From Fibrobacter sp. (GTDB lineage Bacteria > Fibrobacterota > Fibrobacteria > Fibrobacterales > Fibrobacteraceae), in assembly GCA_024398815.1 (NCBI GenBank), contig JAKSIL010000006.1, positions 1-64,000 on the forward strand: a stretch of DNA of 64,000 nucleotides. The letters run 5' to 3'. The notes below the pieces were generated by a model, which saw nothing but the letters and a program-made list of their open reading frames with translations, had not been told where the DNA came from and searched no databases. The position numbers and the translations under genes were made by a program. Each line of letters opens with the position of its first letter. Position 1 is the first letter of the stretch. Below, piece after piece: positions 18,832-27,900 of the stretch.

Positions 18832-19836
18832 ATGAGCCCTACAAAAGCCGATTTTCAGGTTGTCCTTGGACAGGCTCGCGAGCTTGTCCGTGATCAGCTG
18901 TCCATGACGGAAAACGTGATTATGCGGGTGGCGAAAACGGCCCCTGCAGGAATCTCCGACCGATTGATTTCGCTGTTCGGTCGCAAGGGTAAAAGAATCC
19001 GTTCGACGCTTTTGTGCTTGATTGCGAATTGCGGTGAACATGCTCCTGACATGGAGCGCGTGGCTCATGCGTGCGCCAGCGTGGAACTCTTGCATTTGGC
19101 AAGCCTTGTGCACGACGATATTATCGACGGTACGGAAGTCCGTCGCGGTCAAATTACGGCCCACAAGGAATGGGGGACGCAGGTGGCTGTGCTTGTTGGC
19201 GACTATGTGCTTTCCCAGGCCATGCGTTGCGTGATCGACGAACAGGCTCGCAATATCCCGGTGATTATTTCCGATGCCGCAGACAAGCTCATTGTCGGCG
19301 AAATCATGGAATTGGACCATACTGGTGAAATGAGCCTTTCCAGGGCCACCTACAACGAAATTATCGATGGTAAGACTGCGGCCTTGATTGATGCTGCCGC
19401 CCGCATTGGTGGCATCATGGCTGGTTTTGATGAAACTCTCGTGGACGATTGCGCTAGGATGGGAAGCCATTTTGGAATTGCGTTCCAGATTATCGACGAT
19501 TTGCTGGACTACGGTTTTGGCTCCAAGAATTTGGACAAGGCAAAGTTTACGGATTTGAGCAACGGCCTTATCACGCTGCCGCTTCTGTACTATTTTGAAG
19601 ATTGCGATGCCGCAGAACATGCTGAAATGGAAGAACTTGTCAAAAAAGCTTCCGAAGAAGGCGTGCCCGAAAAGATTCTCGAACGCTTGAACGCGAAGAA
19701 GAGTTTCGAAAAGGCGAAGGCCGAAGCTCAGGACCACTTGGAACAGGCTTTGCAGATTGCAGAAAAGTTCCCGAAGAACAACTTCACCGAAGAAATTGTC
19801 GCCATGTTCGCAAGCATGAGCGACAGAGGGAATTAA
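18832..19836 (+). CDS. ispB: Trans-polyprenyl diphosphate synthase (IspB/HepT-like)
   Basis: 334 residues. It elongates farnesyl diphosphate with isopentenyl diphosphate to make the side chain of quinones. Both aspartate-rich motifs are visible: LVHDDIIDGTEVRRG (first) and FQIIDDLLDYG (second), with KRIRSTLLCL before the first motif in place of the usual KxxRP. The residues before the first motif are LLHLAS, without bulky stop residues, which fits a long-chain product. It begins five bases after the gyrB stop and is likely co-transcribed. The exact chain length cannot be read from the sequence. Confidence 0.9.
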   Translation: MSPTKADFQVVLGQARELVRDQLSMTENVIMRVAKTAPAGISDRLISLFGRKGKRIRSTLLCLIANCGEHAPDMERVAHACASVELLHLASLVHDDIIDGTEVRRGQITAHKEWGTQVAVLVGDYVLSQAMRCVIDEQARNIPVIISDAADKLIVGEIMELDHTGEMSLSRATYNEIIDGKTAALIDAAARIGGIMAGFDETLVDDCARMGSHFGIAFQIIDDLLDYGFGSKNLDKAKFTDLSNGLITLPLLYYFEDCDAAEHAEMEELVKKASEEGVPEKILERLNAKKSFEKAKAEAQDHLEQALQIAEKFPKNNFTEEIVAMFASMSDRGN

Positions 19837-19849
19837 AAATTCAAGAAGA

Positions 19850-20770
19850 TTACTTCTTCCGCATCCACATGTTCATGAAGACGAACACGGAGAGAATACA
19901 GACGACGAGGATGCCCCAGAAGGCTAGCGGAGAACCGTCGCCCATGTCGAAGGGAAGCTTTACGTTCATGCCGAACAAGCTTGCGAAGAACGTCGGGAGC
20001 GAAATCGAAATCGTCACGATGGTCAAGTTTTTCATCAACGAGTTCACGTTGTTGTTGATGACGCTTGCTCGCGCATCCATCATGGACGTAAGAATGTTGG
20101 CATAGATGTTTGCCTGCTGCAGACTCTGGCCGTTTTCAATCTGGATATCTTCCAAAAGTTCGCGCTCGGCTTCGGTCCAGTTGAGGCTGCGGCCCAACTG
20201 AAGTTTGCGGAGAAGCGTGTCGTTGCTGTTGAGTGCGCTCACGTAGTAAATCAAGCCCTTGTTCAGGCTGAACATGGAAAGCAGGTACTTGTTTTCCATG
20301 GAGGTGTTCAGGCGCTGTTCCAGGTCGTCGTTGATGCGGTTGATGATTTTCAAGTGCTCGTTGAAGTGCGCGATGGCGAAACTCAAAACGCGAAGCACGA
20401 AGGTGTTCAGACTGTCAATTTTGGAGAAACGGCGCTCGTCCATCACGGGGATGTCGGAGTCGGTGAGGAGCAGCACCCAGTCCTTGAAAATGAATATGCC
20501 GAAAGATTCTACGCGGAACTGGAAGTTGTCTTCGGCGGAATAGTTTTTCGGCTTCTTGAACACGATGGTCGTGAAGTCGTCGTCGTACTCGATACGGGAA
20601 AGTTCGTCGGAGTCGAATGCGGAGGCTATGGTATGCTCGGTAATCTCGTATTCCTTGACCAGGATGCTGCGTTGTTCCTGGCTGAGGGAGCCCATCATCA
20701 CAACGTCCGCAGCTTCTTCGTTCGGAGCTACTGCGAGACGACCGGATTCGATTTTGTAATACTTGAGCAT
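19850..20770 (-). CDS. corA: CorA-family divalent metal ion channel
   Basis: 306 residues. A cytoplasmic alpha/beta N-terminal part is followed by a long helix and two C-terminal membrane segments. The family's signature sits after the first of these: SLPTFFASLFGMNVKLPF, with the invariant GMN at the pore mouth. The second segment is LAFWGILVVCILSVFVFMNMW, ending in a basic tail MRKK. CorA proteins carry Mg2+, and also Co2+ or Ni2+, across the inner membrane as pentamers. The gene is convergent with the polyprenyl synthase gene with only 13 bases between their stops. Confidence 0.9.
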   Translation of the reverse strand: MLKYYKIESGRLAVAPNEEAADVVMMGSLSQEQRSILVKEYEITEHTIASAFDSDELSRIEYDDDFTTIVFKKPKNYSAEDNFQFRVESFGIFIFKDWVLLLTDSDIPVMDERRFSKIDSLNTFVLRVLSFAIAHFNEHLKIINRINDDLEQRLNTSMENKYLLSMFSLNKGLIYYVSALNSNDTLLRKLQLGRSLNWTEAERELLEDIQIENGQSLQQANIYANILTSMMDARASVINNNVNSLMKNLTIVTISISLPTFFASLFGMNVKLPFDMGDGSPLAFWGILVVCILSVFVFMNMWMRKK

Positions 20771-20863
20771 GCGCGCCCCCTTTGATCGAACGGCAACAAA
20801 GATAGTAAAAAAAGTCTATTTGAGGCGGAATGCAAGAAAAACATTAGCTTTGATAGCAAAAAA

Positions 20864-20884
20864 GCCTCGGGTTAAACCCGAGGC
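20864..20884 (-). terminator. Terminator after secDF
   Basis: GCCTCGGGTT-TAACCCGAGGC (minus strand) is an almost perfect stem followed by TTTTTT on the minus strand. It lies just beyond the secDF stop. Confidence 0.8.
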
Positions 20885-20917
20885 CTTTGAAATATTAGCG
20901 TTTATGCGTTCGCAGGA

Positions 20918-23566
20918 TTACACACCCTTCTTGAACTTCTTGCTCCACCAAAGAACGATGGGAGAGCAGACGCACACGGAGGAGTAGGTACCGATGAGGA
21001 TACCGAAGCACTGCACGAGACCGAAGTCGCGGATGGAGGAACCGCCCTTTACAGAGAGGATCACGCACACGAACAAGGTGGTGAGGGAGGTAATCATGGT
21101 ACGGCTGAAGCACTGGTTCAGGGAGTTGTTGATGGTCTGTGCAAAGTTTGCAGAACCGAACAACGCAGTGTTTTCACGAATACGGTCGAAGTTCACGATG
21201 GTATCGTTCACGGAGTAACCGATCATCGTAAGGAGGGATGCAATCAAGGCACCGTCGAAGGAAAGGCCGAAGGCGCTGATGAAGCCGAGAGTGATGATGG
21301 TATCGTGGATAAGGCCGAGCACTGCGGAAACACCGAAGCCAAGACCAAGTTTACCGAATCGGAACCACACGTACAGGGCGATGCCAAGCCATGCGAGAAT
21401 CACGGAGAGGATTGCGTTCAAACGAAGTTCAGCACCGATGGTCGGACCCACGGTGTCCTTGGCCACGATTTCGCACTTCTGATTGGCGGCTTCGAAAGCC
21501 TGAGCCATCTTGAGTTCGAACTGGGTGTCTTCGGAAGCGCGCATGCTCACTTGGTAGGAGTTGGCGGAAGTACCGCCCAAGGTGCGGACCTTGGCTCCCT
21601 TGATGTTTGCCTTTTCAAGAGCGCTGCTCAAGTCGCGTTCATGCTTGGCGGCGTCTTCGTACTGCACGGTGTAAACCTGACCACCGGTGAAGTCGATACT
21701 GAAGTCAAATCCCTTCACGGCGATGCAGGCGATGCTTGCAATGATGAGGATTGTGGAGAGAATGCCGAACTTTTTGCGGTTCGGGATAATCTGGAGGTTG
21801 GCTTCGTTGAGCCACCTGAAACCGGAGCCGATGGAGAGAGTCGTTGCGTCACGCTTGGCAAGTTTCCAGTCGAGGATGGCACGGGTAACGGTAATGGCGC
21901 AGAAGAGAGAAGTGAGAATACCGATCGTAAGAGTAAGACCGAAACCCTTCACGGAACCGGTACCGATTTTGTACAAAATAAGACCAGTAAGAACGGTTGT
22001 CAAGTTGGAGTCCAAAATGGCGCTGAAGGCGCGTTCGTAACCCTTGGCCACGGCGGCGCGGGCGGTAAGGCCGTTCTTCAATTCTTCACGGATACGTTCG
22101 TAAATAATCACGTTGGCGTCGAGAGACATACCCACCACGAGGATGAAGCCTGCGATACCAGGGAGAGTCAAGGTGGCGTTGAACACGGACATCACGGCGG
22201 CGGTCACCAATGTGTTGATGAACATACCGATGCTCGCGATGAAACCACCGAGGCGGTAGTAGGCGACCATGAACACCAAGCAGATGAGGAGGCCGATGGC
22301 GCCGGAGCCGAAGCCCTGAACGATGTTTTCTTCACCGAGGGTTGCACCCACGCTGCGGCTTTCGATGATGTTCATTGGAGCCTTGAGGGCGCCAGCGCGG
22401 AGAACGACAGCGAGGCGGTTGGCTTCGGCCATGTCGTCGAGACCGGTAATCTGGGCTTCGCCGTTCGGGATACGGTCACGGATGACCGGGGCGCTGATGA
22501 CCTGGTTGTCAAGAACGATGGCCATCTGCTTGCCGATGTTGGCGGCGGTAACTGCAGAGAACTTCTTGGGGCCGATGCCGCCGAACTTGAGGCTTACGGC
22601 CACTTCGCCGGCGCTCACACCGTCGGATACGCGGTACGGATGTGCGTCGGTAATGTCGTCACCGCCCATTTCGGCGCGGCGGCGGAGCAGGTAAAGGCGC
22701 TTGGCTTTGATCTTGGAGTCGCGCTGCATCGGTTCGAGACCGCTGCCGAAGGCAAAGGCCACGTCACGAGGAATCAACTTTTGAACGCCTTCGGTTTCGA
22801 GGAGCTTCTTCACCTTTTCGACATTCTCTTCGGCGATGAAGCCGCCGTTGCCGTAGCTGATGTAATAAGCGCTGAGAGCCATCCCGACCTCGGATGCCGG
22901 TGCGGCTTCGGTCTTGGCGGAATCTTCGGCCTTGGCGACTTCTGCTTCAGGAGCCTTGCCTCCGAGAAGTTCTTCGTCGGAGAGCTGCTTTGCGGTGTCG
23001 ACGGCAGCGACGGTGCTGTCCTTGGCGCTATCCTTGACGGCAGCGGTCGTGTCGGCAGCCGTGGAGTCGGCAACGATATCGGTGGTCTGACGGGTCAGGT
23101 AGTTGTCGATGACCGTAACAACCTGCGTGAACTTTTCGGATTCAGCCAAAATCTTGAATTCGAGCTTTGCAGTCGAACCCACGAGGGCCTTTGCGGTAGA
23201 ATCGTCTACACCGGCCAGTTCAACCAAGATGCGGTCGTCGCCGCTGGGAGAAATCTGCGGTTCAGAAAGACCGTACTGGTCAACGCGGTTACGGATGATT
23301 TCCAAGGACTGAGCCTGGATGTCTTTGATATCGTCGTTGGCCTTGAGACCGGACTTGTCGATCTGGAGGGTGATGCTGGTACCGCCCGCAAGGTCCAAAC
23401 CGAAGTTAATGGACTTGGCGCCCATTTTCGGATTTTCCTTGAGGAAGGTTTGCTTTTCTTCACCCTTCTTGGAGTGAACCTGGATAGAGGGCCATACAGT
23501 GTAGGCCGAGAGAGCAATGACTAGGAGAATGATGAATTCTCGCATGCCGAATTTATGTTTATTCAT
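20918..23566 (-). CDS. secDF: Fused protein translocase subunit SecDF
   Basis: 882 residues from the ATG at 23566, where MNKHKFGMREFIILLVIALSAYTV gives the first membrane segment. SecD motifs: FGLDLAGGTSITLQI, RNRVDQYGLSEPQI and ELAGVDDSTAKALVG; GFILVVGMSLDANVIIYERI is the conserved SecD membrane motif. SecF part: FSIDFTGGQVYTVQYE and TMIGYSVNDTIVNFDRIRE. The complex uses the proton gradient to pull exported proteins through SecYEG. Between the first head-domain section and the P1 domain there is an Ala/Asp/Lys-rich, low-complexity insertion of about 70 residues (TAADTTAAVKDSAKDSTVAA), not usual for SecD. Fusion of SecD and SecF is found in several phyla. Confidence 0.95.
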   Translation of the reverse strand: MNKHKFGMREFIILLVIALSAYTVWPSIQVHSKKGEEKQTFLKENPKMGAKSINFGLDLAGGTSITLQIDKSGLKANDDIKDIQAQSLEIIRNRVDQYGLSEPQISPSGDDRILVELAGVDDSTAKALVGSTAKLEFKILAESEKFTQVVTVIDNYLTRQTTDIVADSTAADTTAAVKDSAKDSTVAAVDTAKQLSDEELLGGKAPEAEVAKAEDSAKTEAAPASEVGMALSAYYISYGNGGFIAEENVEKVKKLLETEGVQKLIPRDVAFAFGSGLEPMQRDSKIKAKRLYLLRRRAEMGGDDITDAHPYRVSDGVSAGEVAVSLKFGGIGPKKFSAVTAANIGKQMAIVLDNQVISAPVIRDRIPNGEAQITGLDDMAEANRLAVVLRAGALKAPMNIIESRSVGATLGEENIVQGFGSGAIGLLICLVFMVAYYRLGGFIASIGMFINTLVTAAVMSVFNATLTLPGIAGFILVVGMSLDANVIIYERIREELKNGLTARAAVAKGYERAFSAILDSNLTTVLTGLILYKIGTGSVKGFGLTLTIGILTSLFCAITVTRAILDWKLAKRDATTLSIGSGFRWLNEANLQIIPNRKKFGILSTILIIASIACIAVKGFDFSIDFTGGQVYTVQYEDAAKHERDLSSALEKANIKGAKVRTLGGTSANSYQVSMRASEDTQFELKMAQAFEAANQKCEIVAKDTVGPTIGAELRLNAILSVILAWLGIALYVWFRFGKLGLGFGVSAVLGLIHDTIITLGFISAFGLSFDGALIASLLTMIGYSVNDTIVNFDRIRENTALFGSANFAQTINNSLNQCFSRTMITSLTTLFVCVILSVKGGSSIRDFGLVQCFGILIGTYSSVCVCSPIVLWWSKKFKKGV

Positions 23567-23669
23567 TTGTAATCCCTTAAAAGGCATTAAACGCTAAGTA
23601 AAGCGCATTTTTCGAAAAAAATACACTTGCGTGCGCAAAGATAGTAAAAATGGGGCGTGTCCGGGGGCT

Positions 23670-24953
23670 TTAAATACCGTCGAACGTTATGGAAAAAGCC
23701 TTTTCGCAGTTTTTTAGACTGCCGTCGATACGTAGCTCGGCGTGAGCGCCCTTGAAATTTCTTGAAATCGTCAAAATGCCGTTTTCCAAGGCTATTTTCA
23801 GGTCTCCTTGGCGAAGTACGGCATTCTTGTTCCGAAGGGCTATAAGGCTTTTCACGAACGCATAAACGGGCTGTTTCTTGGCTTGGGGAAGTGTATCCCA
23901 AGGGAATGTGCGGCGGTTGTCCGGATCCTTGCCGCCTTCCATGCCGATTTCGTCGCCGTAATAGACGCATGGCGTCCCCGGCAAAAAGAACATGAGGGCG
24001 TATGCCAACTTTATGCGGTCAAAACTGCTCATGGGGAGGCTCGCGAGCCGCGTGGTGTCGTGGCTTCCGAGCAAGTTCATCTGCACTCCGAAACGGTCTT
24101 TGGGGAATGCTGCCGTGAGTCGCTTGCAAAATTCGTCAGTGTCTATGGGCGCGTTTTCGAACAGGTAGGCCATGACCGCCTTGCGGAAGGGATAGTTCAT
24201 GACTCCGTCGAACTGGTCGCCTTGAAGCCAGCGGGAGGGCTCGTCCCAGATTTCACCGACGATATAGGCGTCTTTATTGATGCGTTTTACGCGTCGGCGG
24301 AATTCCTGCCAAAAGCTGTCGTCATCGATTTCGTTCGGAACGTCCAGACGCCATCCGTCGATTCCGCGCCTAGTCCAGTATTCGGCGACGCTGAAAAGGT
24401 ATTCGCGGACGTCCTTGCAGTCCGTATTGAATTTCGGAAGCGCCGGGTAGCCCCACCAGCATTCGTAATTGGGCTTGCCTTGGTAGGCGCGGATAGGCCA
24501 GGAATGCACATGGAACCAGTCGCGGTAGGGGGATTCTTCTCCCAATTCCATGAGACTGTTGAACTGGAAGAATCCGCGGGAACAGTGATTGAATACGCCG
24601 TCCAGAATAATGCGGAGTCCGAGCTTGTGCGCCTTGGATACGAGCTTGTCGAAGTCTTCCAGAGTTCCAAGGACCGGGTCGATTTCGAAGTAGTCGACCG
24701 TGTGATAGCGGTGGTTGGAGTTGCTCTTGAAAATGGGACAGAGGTAAATGGCATTTACCCCTAGACTTTTGATGTAATTTAATTTGTCTGTAATTCCGGC
24801 GAGATTTCCGCCGAACATGTTTTCACGGTTGGGCCGAGTTTTCCAATCAACGAATTTCCCGACGGCATTGTATTTCCCGGACCTGCAAAAACGGTCTGGG
24901 AAAATCTGATAGAATATCGCATCTTTCACCCATGCCGGAGCGGATTTTTTCAT
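23670..24953 (-). CDS. GH13 alpha-amylase family enzyme (neopullulanase/maltodextrin-glucosidase type)
   Basis: 427 residues from the ATG at 24953; the longer frame would start inside malQ and translate repeat DNA. It opens directly with DAIFYQIFPDRF, so there is no signal peptide and the enzyme is cytoplasmic. GH13 regions: DGVFNHCSRGF, DGWRLDVPNEID (nucleophile Asp), IVGEIWDEPSRW (acid-base Glu) and LLGSHDTTRL (transition-state Asp). The YQIFPDRF start and short length are typical of cyclomaltodextrinase and neopullulanase relatives lacking the N-terminal domain. It lies 34 bases downstream of malQ, so both should act on the same pool of glycogen-derived maltodextrins. Confidence 0.88.
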   Translation of the reverse strand: MKKSAPAWVKDAIFYQIFPDRFCRSGKYNAVGKFVDWKTRPNRENMFGGNLAGITDKLNYIKSLGVNAIYLCPIFKSNSNHRYHTVDYFEIDPVLGTLEDFDKLVSKAHKLGLRIILDGVFNHCSRGFFQFNSLMELGEESPYRDWFHVHSWPIRAYQGKPNYECWWGYPALPKFNTDCKDVREYLFSVAEYWTRRGIDGWRLDVPNEIDDDSFWQEFRRRVKRINKDAYIVGEIWDEPSRWLQGDQFDGVMNYPFRKAVMAYLFENAPIDTDEFCKRLTAAFPKDRFGVQMNLLGSHDTTRLASLPMSSFDRIKLAYALMFFLPGTPCVYYGDEIGMEGGKDPDNRRTFPWDTLPQAKKQPVYAFVKSLIALRNKNAVLRQGDLKIALENGILTISRNFKGAHAELRIDGSLKNCEKAFSITFDGI

Positions 24954-24960
24954 GGTTCGA

Positions 24961-24981
24961 ACCTCGCGCCTCGCACCTCGC
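24961..24981 (+). repeat. Three heptamers (ACCTCGC type) between malQ and the GH13 gene
   Basis: ACCTCGC, GCCTCGC and ACCTCGC fill most of the 34-base spacer between the malQ stop and the GH13 start. The unit is the same as in the tracts at 2611-2721. Confidence 0.7.
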
Positions 24982-24987
24982 TCTAAA

Positions 24988-26961
24988 CTAGATTTTCCAC
25001 ATGGGGCGGCGTTTGCGGACGTCAACCAACTTGCGAATTTCGGAGCTTAGGCTCTTGTTTTCAAGCAGTTCTTCGACAGAACAGGGCAGACGGTAAGTCC
25101 AGTTGGCTCCACCGACGGTTCCTGGAATGTTGACGCGTTCCTGCTCGGGTGGAACTTCGGACAGTGTTGATGAAAGGGCGAAGAAATCCTGAACCGGCGG
25201 AATGCAGAACAGACTGTTGGTGCTGAACACGTGCGAAAGAATGTTGCGTACGACAGAAGGCGTTAATTCCTCGGGTGCGGCTCCAGTCAGATGCGCGTGC
25301 GACCAGTAAAGGTTCTTGTCGAAATCGCTCTCCTTCCACAGACCTCTGAGCGAAGACGTGTCGTGGCAGCTGGTGGTGCAAACGGAAAGTCTCGGATATT
25401 CCTCCATGTCGTAGTAGGGCGAATAGGGGGCGTTCCAGTTGCGGGCCCAGCGTTCGATGCGAAGCGACAGAATGTTGAGCTTGTTCAAGACGGTCGGGAC
25501 GCACTTGGGTACGGCTCCCAGGTCTTCGGCGCAAACCAGCATGTCGGTCTCTTTCGAAAGCACTGTCAACAGCTTGGTGGCGTTCTCTTCCCACAGGGAA
25601 TCCTGGGCGGATTCGTTCTGGTGGATGATGTCCTTGAGCTTCTGCTGCTCGTTTTCGGGGAGCGTGTAAAGCACCGGTTGGTTGTACCAGTACCAGAAAG
25701 GATAGAATGTGTTTTCGTCGCCGCTCGGGATGAATATGCGGTTCCAGTAAACCTTCAGAAGGGCGTCCTTTACCGATTGCGGTTCGTCCAGGCCGGTAAT
25801 GGCCTTTTCGGAGTAGAATTCGGGCTTGAGCACGAATCGGGAAGCTTCGTTCGGCAGACTTTCAAAGTACACGGATACCATGTTTTCGGTATCGTCGCCG
25901 AAAAATTCACGGAGCTGGTCCACGGAATAGTTGGGATGACGCAGGTATTCCAGGGTCTCGCGATAGAAACCGGCTGCGTGGAGCGATTCCCACGTGAGCG
26001 GAATGCAGGGGTTGAACCTTCCCAGAATTCCGGTGACCTCGTTTTCGGGGATGCACCAGATGCGGAAAAATCCCAGCACGTGATCGATTCTGTAGGCGTG
26101 ATAGAACTTGCTCGCCTGAGCCAGGCGCTGCTTCCACCAGCTGAAACCGTCTTTTTCCAGGTTGTCCCAGCGGTAAGTGGGGAATCCCCAGTTCTGTCCG
26201 CTGTAGCTGAACATGTCGGGAGGGGCGCCGGCGCGGTCGTCAAGCGAGAAGTAGTTGCGGTTCGCCCAGGCGTCGGCGCTGTCTTCGTTAATAAGTATGG
26301 GAATGTCGCCCTTGATGCGGACTCCCGTCTTTGAAACCTCGGTCACTGCCGCCGAGAACTGGGTCTCGGCGATGAACTGCATCCAGGCCTGGTACAGGTT
26401 GTCCTTGATGAACTTCGTCCAGAGTTTGTCGATGTCCTTTTCGGTGGGCTCGCTGTATTTTTTCCAGTCCTTCCAGCTGGCTTCGTTATTTTGTGCCTTG
26501 AGTGTGCAGTAGACGCAGTAGGACTTTGCCCAAGAGTTCTGCTCGATCCACTTGGCAAGGACCTTGTCCTTTTTGAGTTCGTCGTAGCGGCTGTCAAAAA
26601 TTTTGCGGAGGATGGAACGCTTCCACGAGGAAATCTTGTAGAAGTCGATTCTGGAAAGATTGTCGAAACTTTCCTTGGCTTCCGCGATTTCGTCTTCGAA
26701 TTCCGAGGAGCCCTGCACCGACTGGATATTGATGAAAACCGGATTCAGGGCGAATGCACTGCGGGCGCTATAAGGGCTGGATTCAGCCCCGGTATCGTTT
26801 ACCGGCAAAAGCTGGATGATGTTGAAGTCGCAAAGTTCTGCCCAACGTGCAAAGGGGATCAAATCCAAAAATTCACCGATACCGATGCTGGTCTTGCTGT
26901 GCAAACTGAAAAGAGGAACGGCCGTGCCGCTCTGGAATGTTGAAATATCACCGTAACGCAT
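24988..26961 (-). CDS. malQ: 4-alpha-glucanotransferase (GH77, amylomaltase)
   Basis: 657 residues from the ATG at 26961, where MRYGDISTFQSGTAVPLFSL begins; the open frame upstream is leader. It moves alpha-1,4-glucan segments between maltodextrins in the cytoplasm. GH77 signatures: FNIIQLLPVNDTG with SSPYSARSAFALNP, YRIDHVLGFFRIWCIP carrying the nucleophile Asp, LVCAEDLGAVPKCVP carrying the acid-base Glu, and SCHDTSSLRGLW. It is first in a two-gene operon with the GH13 enzyme. Together with glgE at 4676 this gives the cell three maltodextrin enzymes in one region of the chromosome. Confidence 0.93.
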   Translation of the reverse strand: MRYGDISTFQSGTAVPLFSLHSKTSIGIGEFLDLIPFARWAELCDFNIIQLLPVNDTGAESSPYSARSAFALNPVFINIQSVQGSSEFEDEIAEAKESFDNLSRIDFYKISSWKRSILRKIFDSRYDELKKDKVLAKWIEQNSWAKSYCVYCTLKAQNNEASWKDWKKYSEPTEKDIDKLWTKFIKDNLYQAWMQFIAETQFSAAVTEVSKTGVRIKGDIPILINEDSADAWANRNYFSLDDRAGAPPDMFSYSGQNWGFPTYRWDNLEKDGFSWWKQRLAQASKFYHAYRIDHVLGFFRIWCIPENEVTGILGRFNPCIPLTWESLHAAGFYRETLEYLRHPNYSVDQLREFFGDDTENMVSVYFESLPNEASRFVLKPEFYSEKAITGLDEPQSVKDALLKVYWNRIFIPSGDENTFYPFWYWYNQPVLYTLPENEQQKLKDIIHQNESAQDSLWEENATKLLTVLSKETDMLVCAEDLGAVPKCVPTVLNKLNILSLRIERWARNWNAPYSPYYDMEEYPRLSVCTTSCHDTSSLRGLWKESDFDKNLYWSHAHLTGAAPEELTPSVVRNILSHVFSTNSLFCIPPVQDFFALSSTLSEVPPEQERVNIPGTVGGANWTYRLPCSVEELLENKSLSSEIRKLVDVRKRRPMWKI

Positions 26962-27048
26962 ATAGACAAATATAACTACAGATAAGGTTATAGTGGGTAA
27001 AACAAGGAATAAATGTGGAAATTGGGAGTATTTTGTTATATTGGAAGT

Positions 27049-27195
27049 ATGAGTTGGGAATGCAAGTATCTTCGCGAGACCTTTTGTGACAAGCGCAAGC
27101 AGGAGTGCAACCCCGGTGCCCCCGGTTGCGTGCTCCAGGGACGGTTTGCTTTCCCGTTGAAGCCTTCGGAGTCTCCCCAAAAGACAAAAAAATAA
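27049..27195 (+). CDS. Small four-cysteine protein
   Basis: 48 residues, divergent from malQ. The cysteines are at 5, 13, 21 and 27 (C-x7-C-x7-C-x5-C) in ECKYLRETFCDKRKQECNPG and APGCVLQGRF, which suggests a small metal-binding or disulfide-knotted protein. Similar short proteins with a K-x-C-x-PG-x-x-GC-V-L pattern exist in several Gram-negative phyla as far as I recall, without a known role. GGAAG precedes the ATG, and a TATATT hexamer ends only seven bases before it, so the message may be leaderless or nearly so. An ATG at 27013 in frame is possible but would translate promoter-like sequence. Confidence 0.6.
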   Translation: MSWECKYLRETFCDKRKQECNPGAPGCVLQGRFAFPLKPSESPQKTKK

Positions 27196-27215
27196 CCCGT
27201 AGCGTTGGCTACGGG
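27196..27215. terminator. Terminator shared by two convergent genes
   Basis: CCCGTAGC-GTTG-GCTACGGG is a perfect eight-base-pair stem. The minus strand continues into TTATTTTTTT, which serves the AlkD-like gene best; the plus strand has only a weak T-tract farther on. Confidence 0.75.
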
Positions 27216-27237
27216 CTAAAAAATTGCTTTTTTTCTA

Positions 27238-27900
27238 TTAAATGAGTCTCAGGATTTCCTGGGCGGTCTGTTCGGCAAAGACATTGTCTTGAACCAGACG
27301 GCGGACTTCGCTCGGGTTGATTCGTGCGTATTCCGAAAGAGCCCTGCCGATGCCGTTACGAATATAGTAGTCGTCGTCCTTGGCGCAGGTGAGACAGAAC
27401 TGGCGGAGCAGCGGCCAGTCGGTGCGGTCCTTGTACTGGATCTGGAAAATGATGGCACTGCGGCGAACCCAGATGTTCGGGTCGCGAATCCATGCGGCAA
27501 TCTTTGAACGGAGTGCCGGAAGGCGCCAGGCCAGGTCTCCCAAGATGCAGGCTGCCAGAGTATCGACAGTGTCGCGCCAGGCGCGAGTCTTGATGAGTTT
27601 TTTCAAAAAGTTCAAGTGTTGTCCGCCGAGCATGTCCTTGTGCTTGAACAGGTAGTCGCAGGCCGCGTACTGAATTTCGCGGTAGGGTTGCGACCACATG
27701 TCTTCTACTCGGGATATGAGCTCGTCACCATCCTTGGGCGGGTTCCTATCGAAAATAGGATAGGTCACTTCGCGGCGGGGGACAAGGCGGATACCCAGGA
27801 AGTCGAACTGTTCACGAGCCTTCTTGGACATCTCGTGGGCTTCTTCTTCATTGGAAATTGCGCGTAGCGCGAGCAGAATTTCTTGAGTAAAGCGTAACAT
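27238..27900 (-). CDS. AlkD-like DNA alkylation repair / HEAT-repeat protein
   Basis: 220 residues, all helical HEAT-like repeats. The sequence WSQPYREIQYAACDYL, KTRAWRDTVDTLAACILGDL and PNIWVRRSAIIFQIQYK follows the DNA alkylation repair family (PF08713), including the D in the W..D.VD segment that corresponds to the catalytic aspartate of AlkD. Such glycosylases remove N3- and N7-alkylated purines without flipping the base. The tryptophan before it is followed by R where AlkD has W, so activity is not certain. It is divergent from the gene at 28048 across a 147-base AT-rich gap that contains two TTGACA hexamers. Confidence 0.78.
   Translation of the reverse strand: MLRFTQEILLALRAISNEEEAHEMSKKAREQFDFLGIRLVPRREVTYPIFDRNPPKDGDELISRVEDMWSQPYREIQYAACDYLFKHKDMLGGQHLNFLKKLIKTRAWRDTVDTLAACILGDLAWRLPALRSKIAAWIRDPNIWVRRSAIIFQIQYKDRTDWPLLRQFCLTCAKDDDYYIRNGIGRALSEYARINPSEVRRLVQDNVFAEQTAQEILRLI

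Noticed and set aside
21305-23524. 739-codon open frame on the plus strand opposite secDF
   Set aside because: It mirrors secDF codon by codon, has no ribosome site or protein-like motif and is explained by the strong codon bias of secDF. The same applies to long frames opposite oxaloacetate-type carboxyltransferase (35648-37294), gyrB (16865-18493), the xylanase (54069-55778) and the giant lipoprotein (47469-48731).
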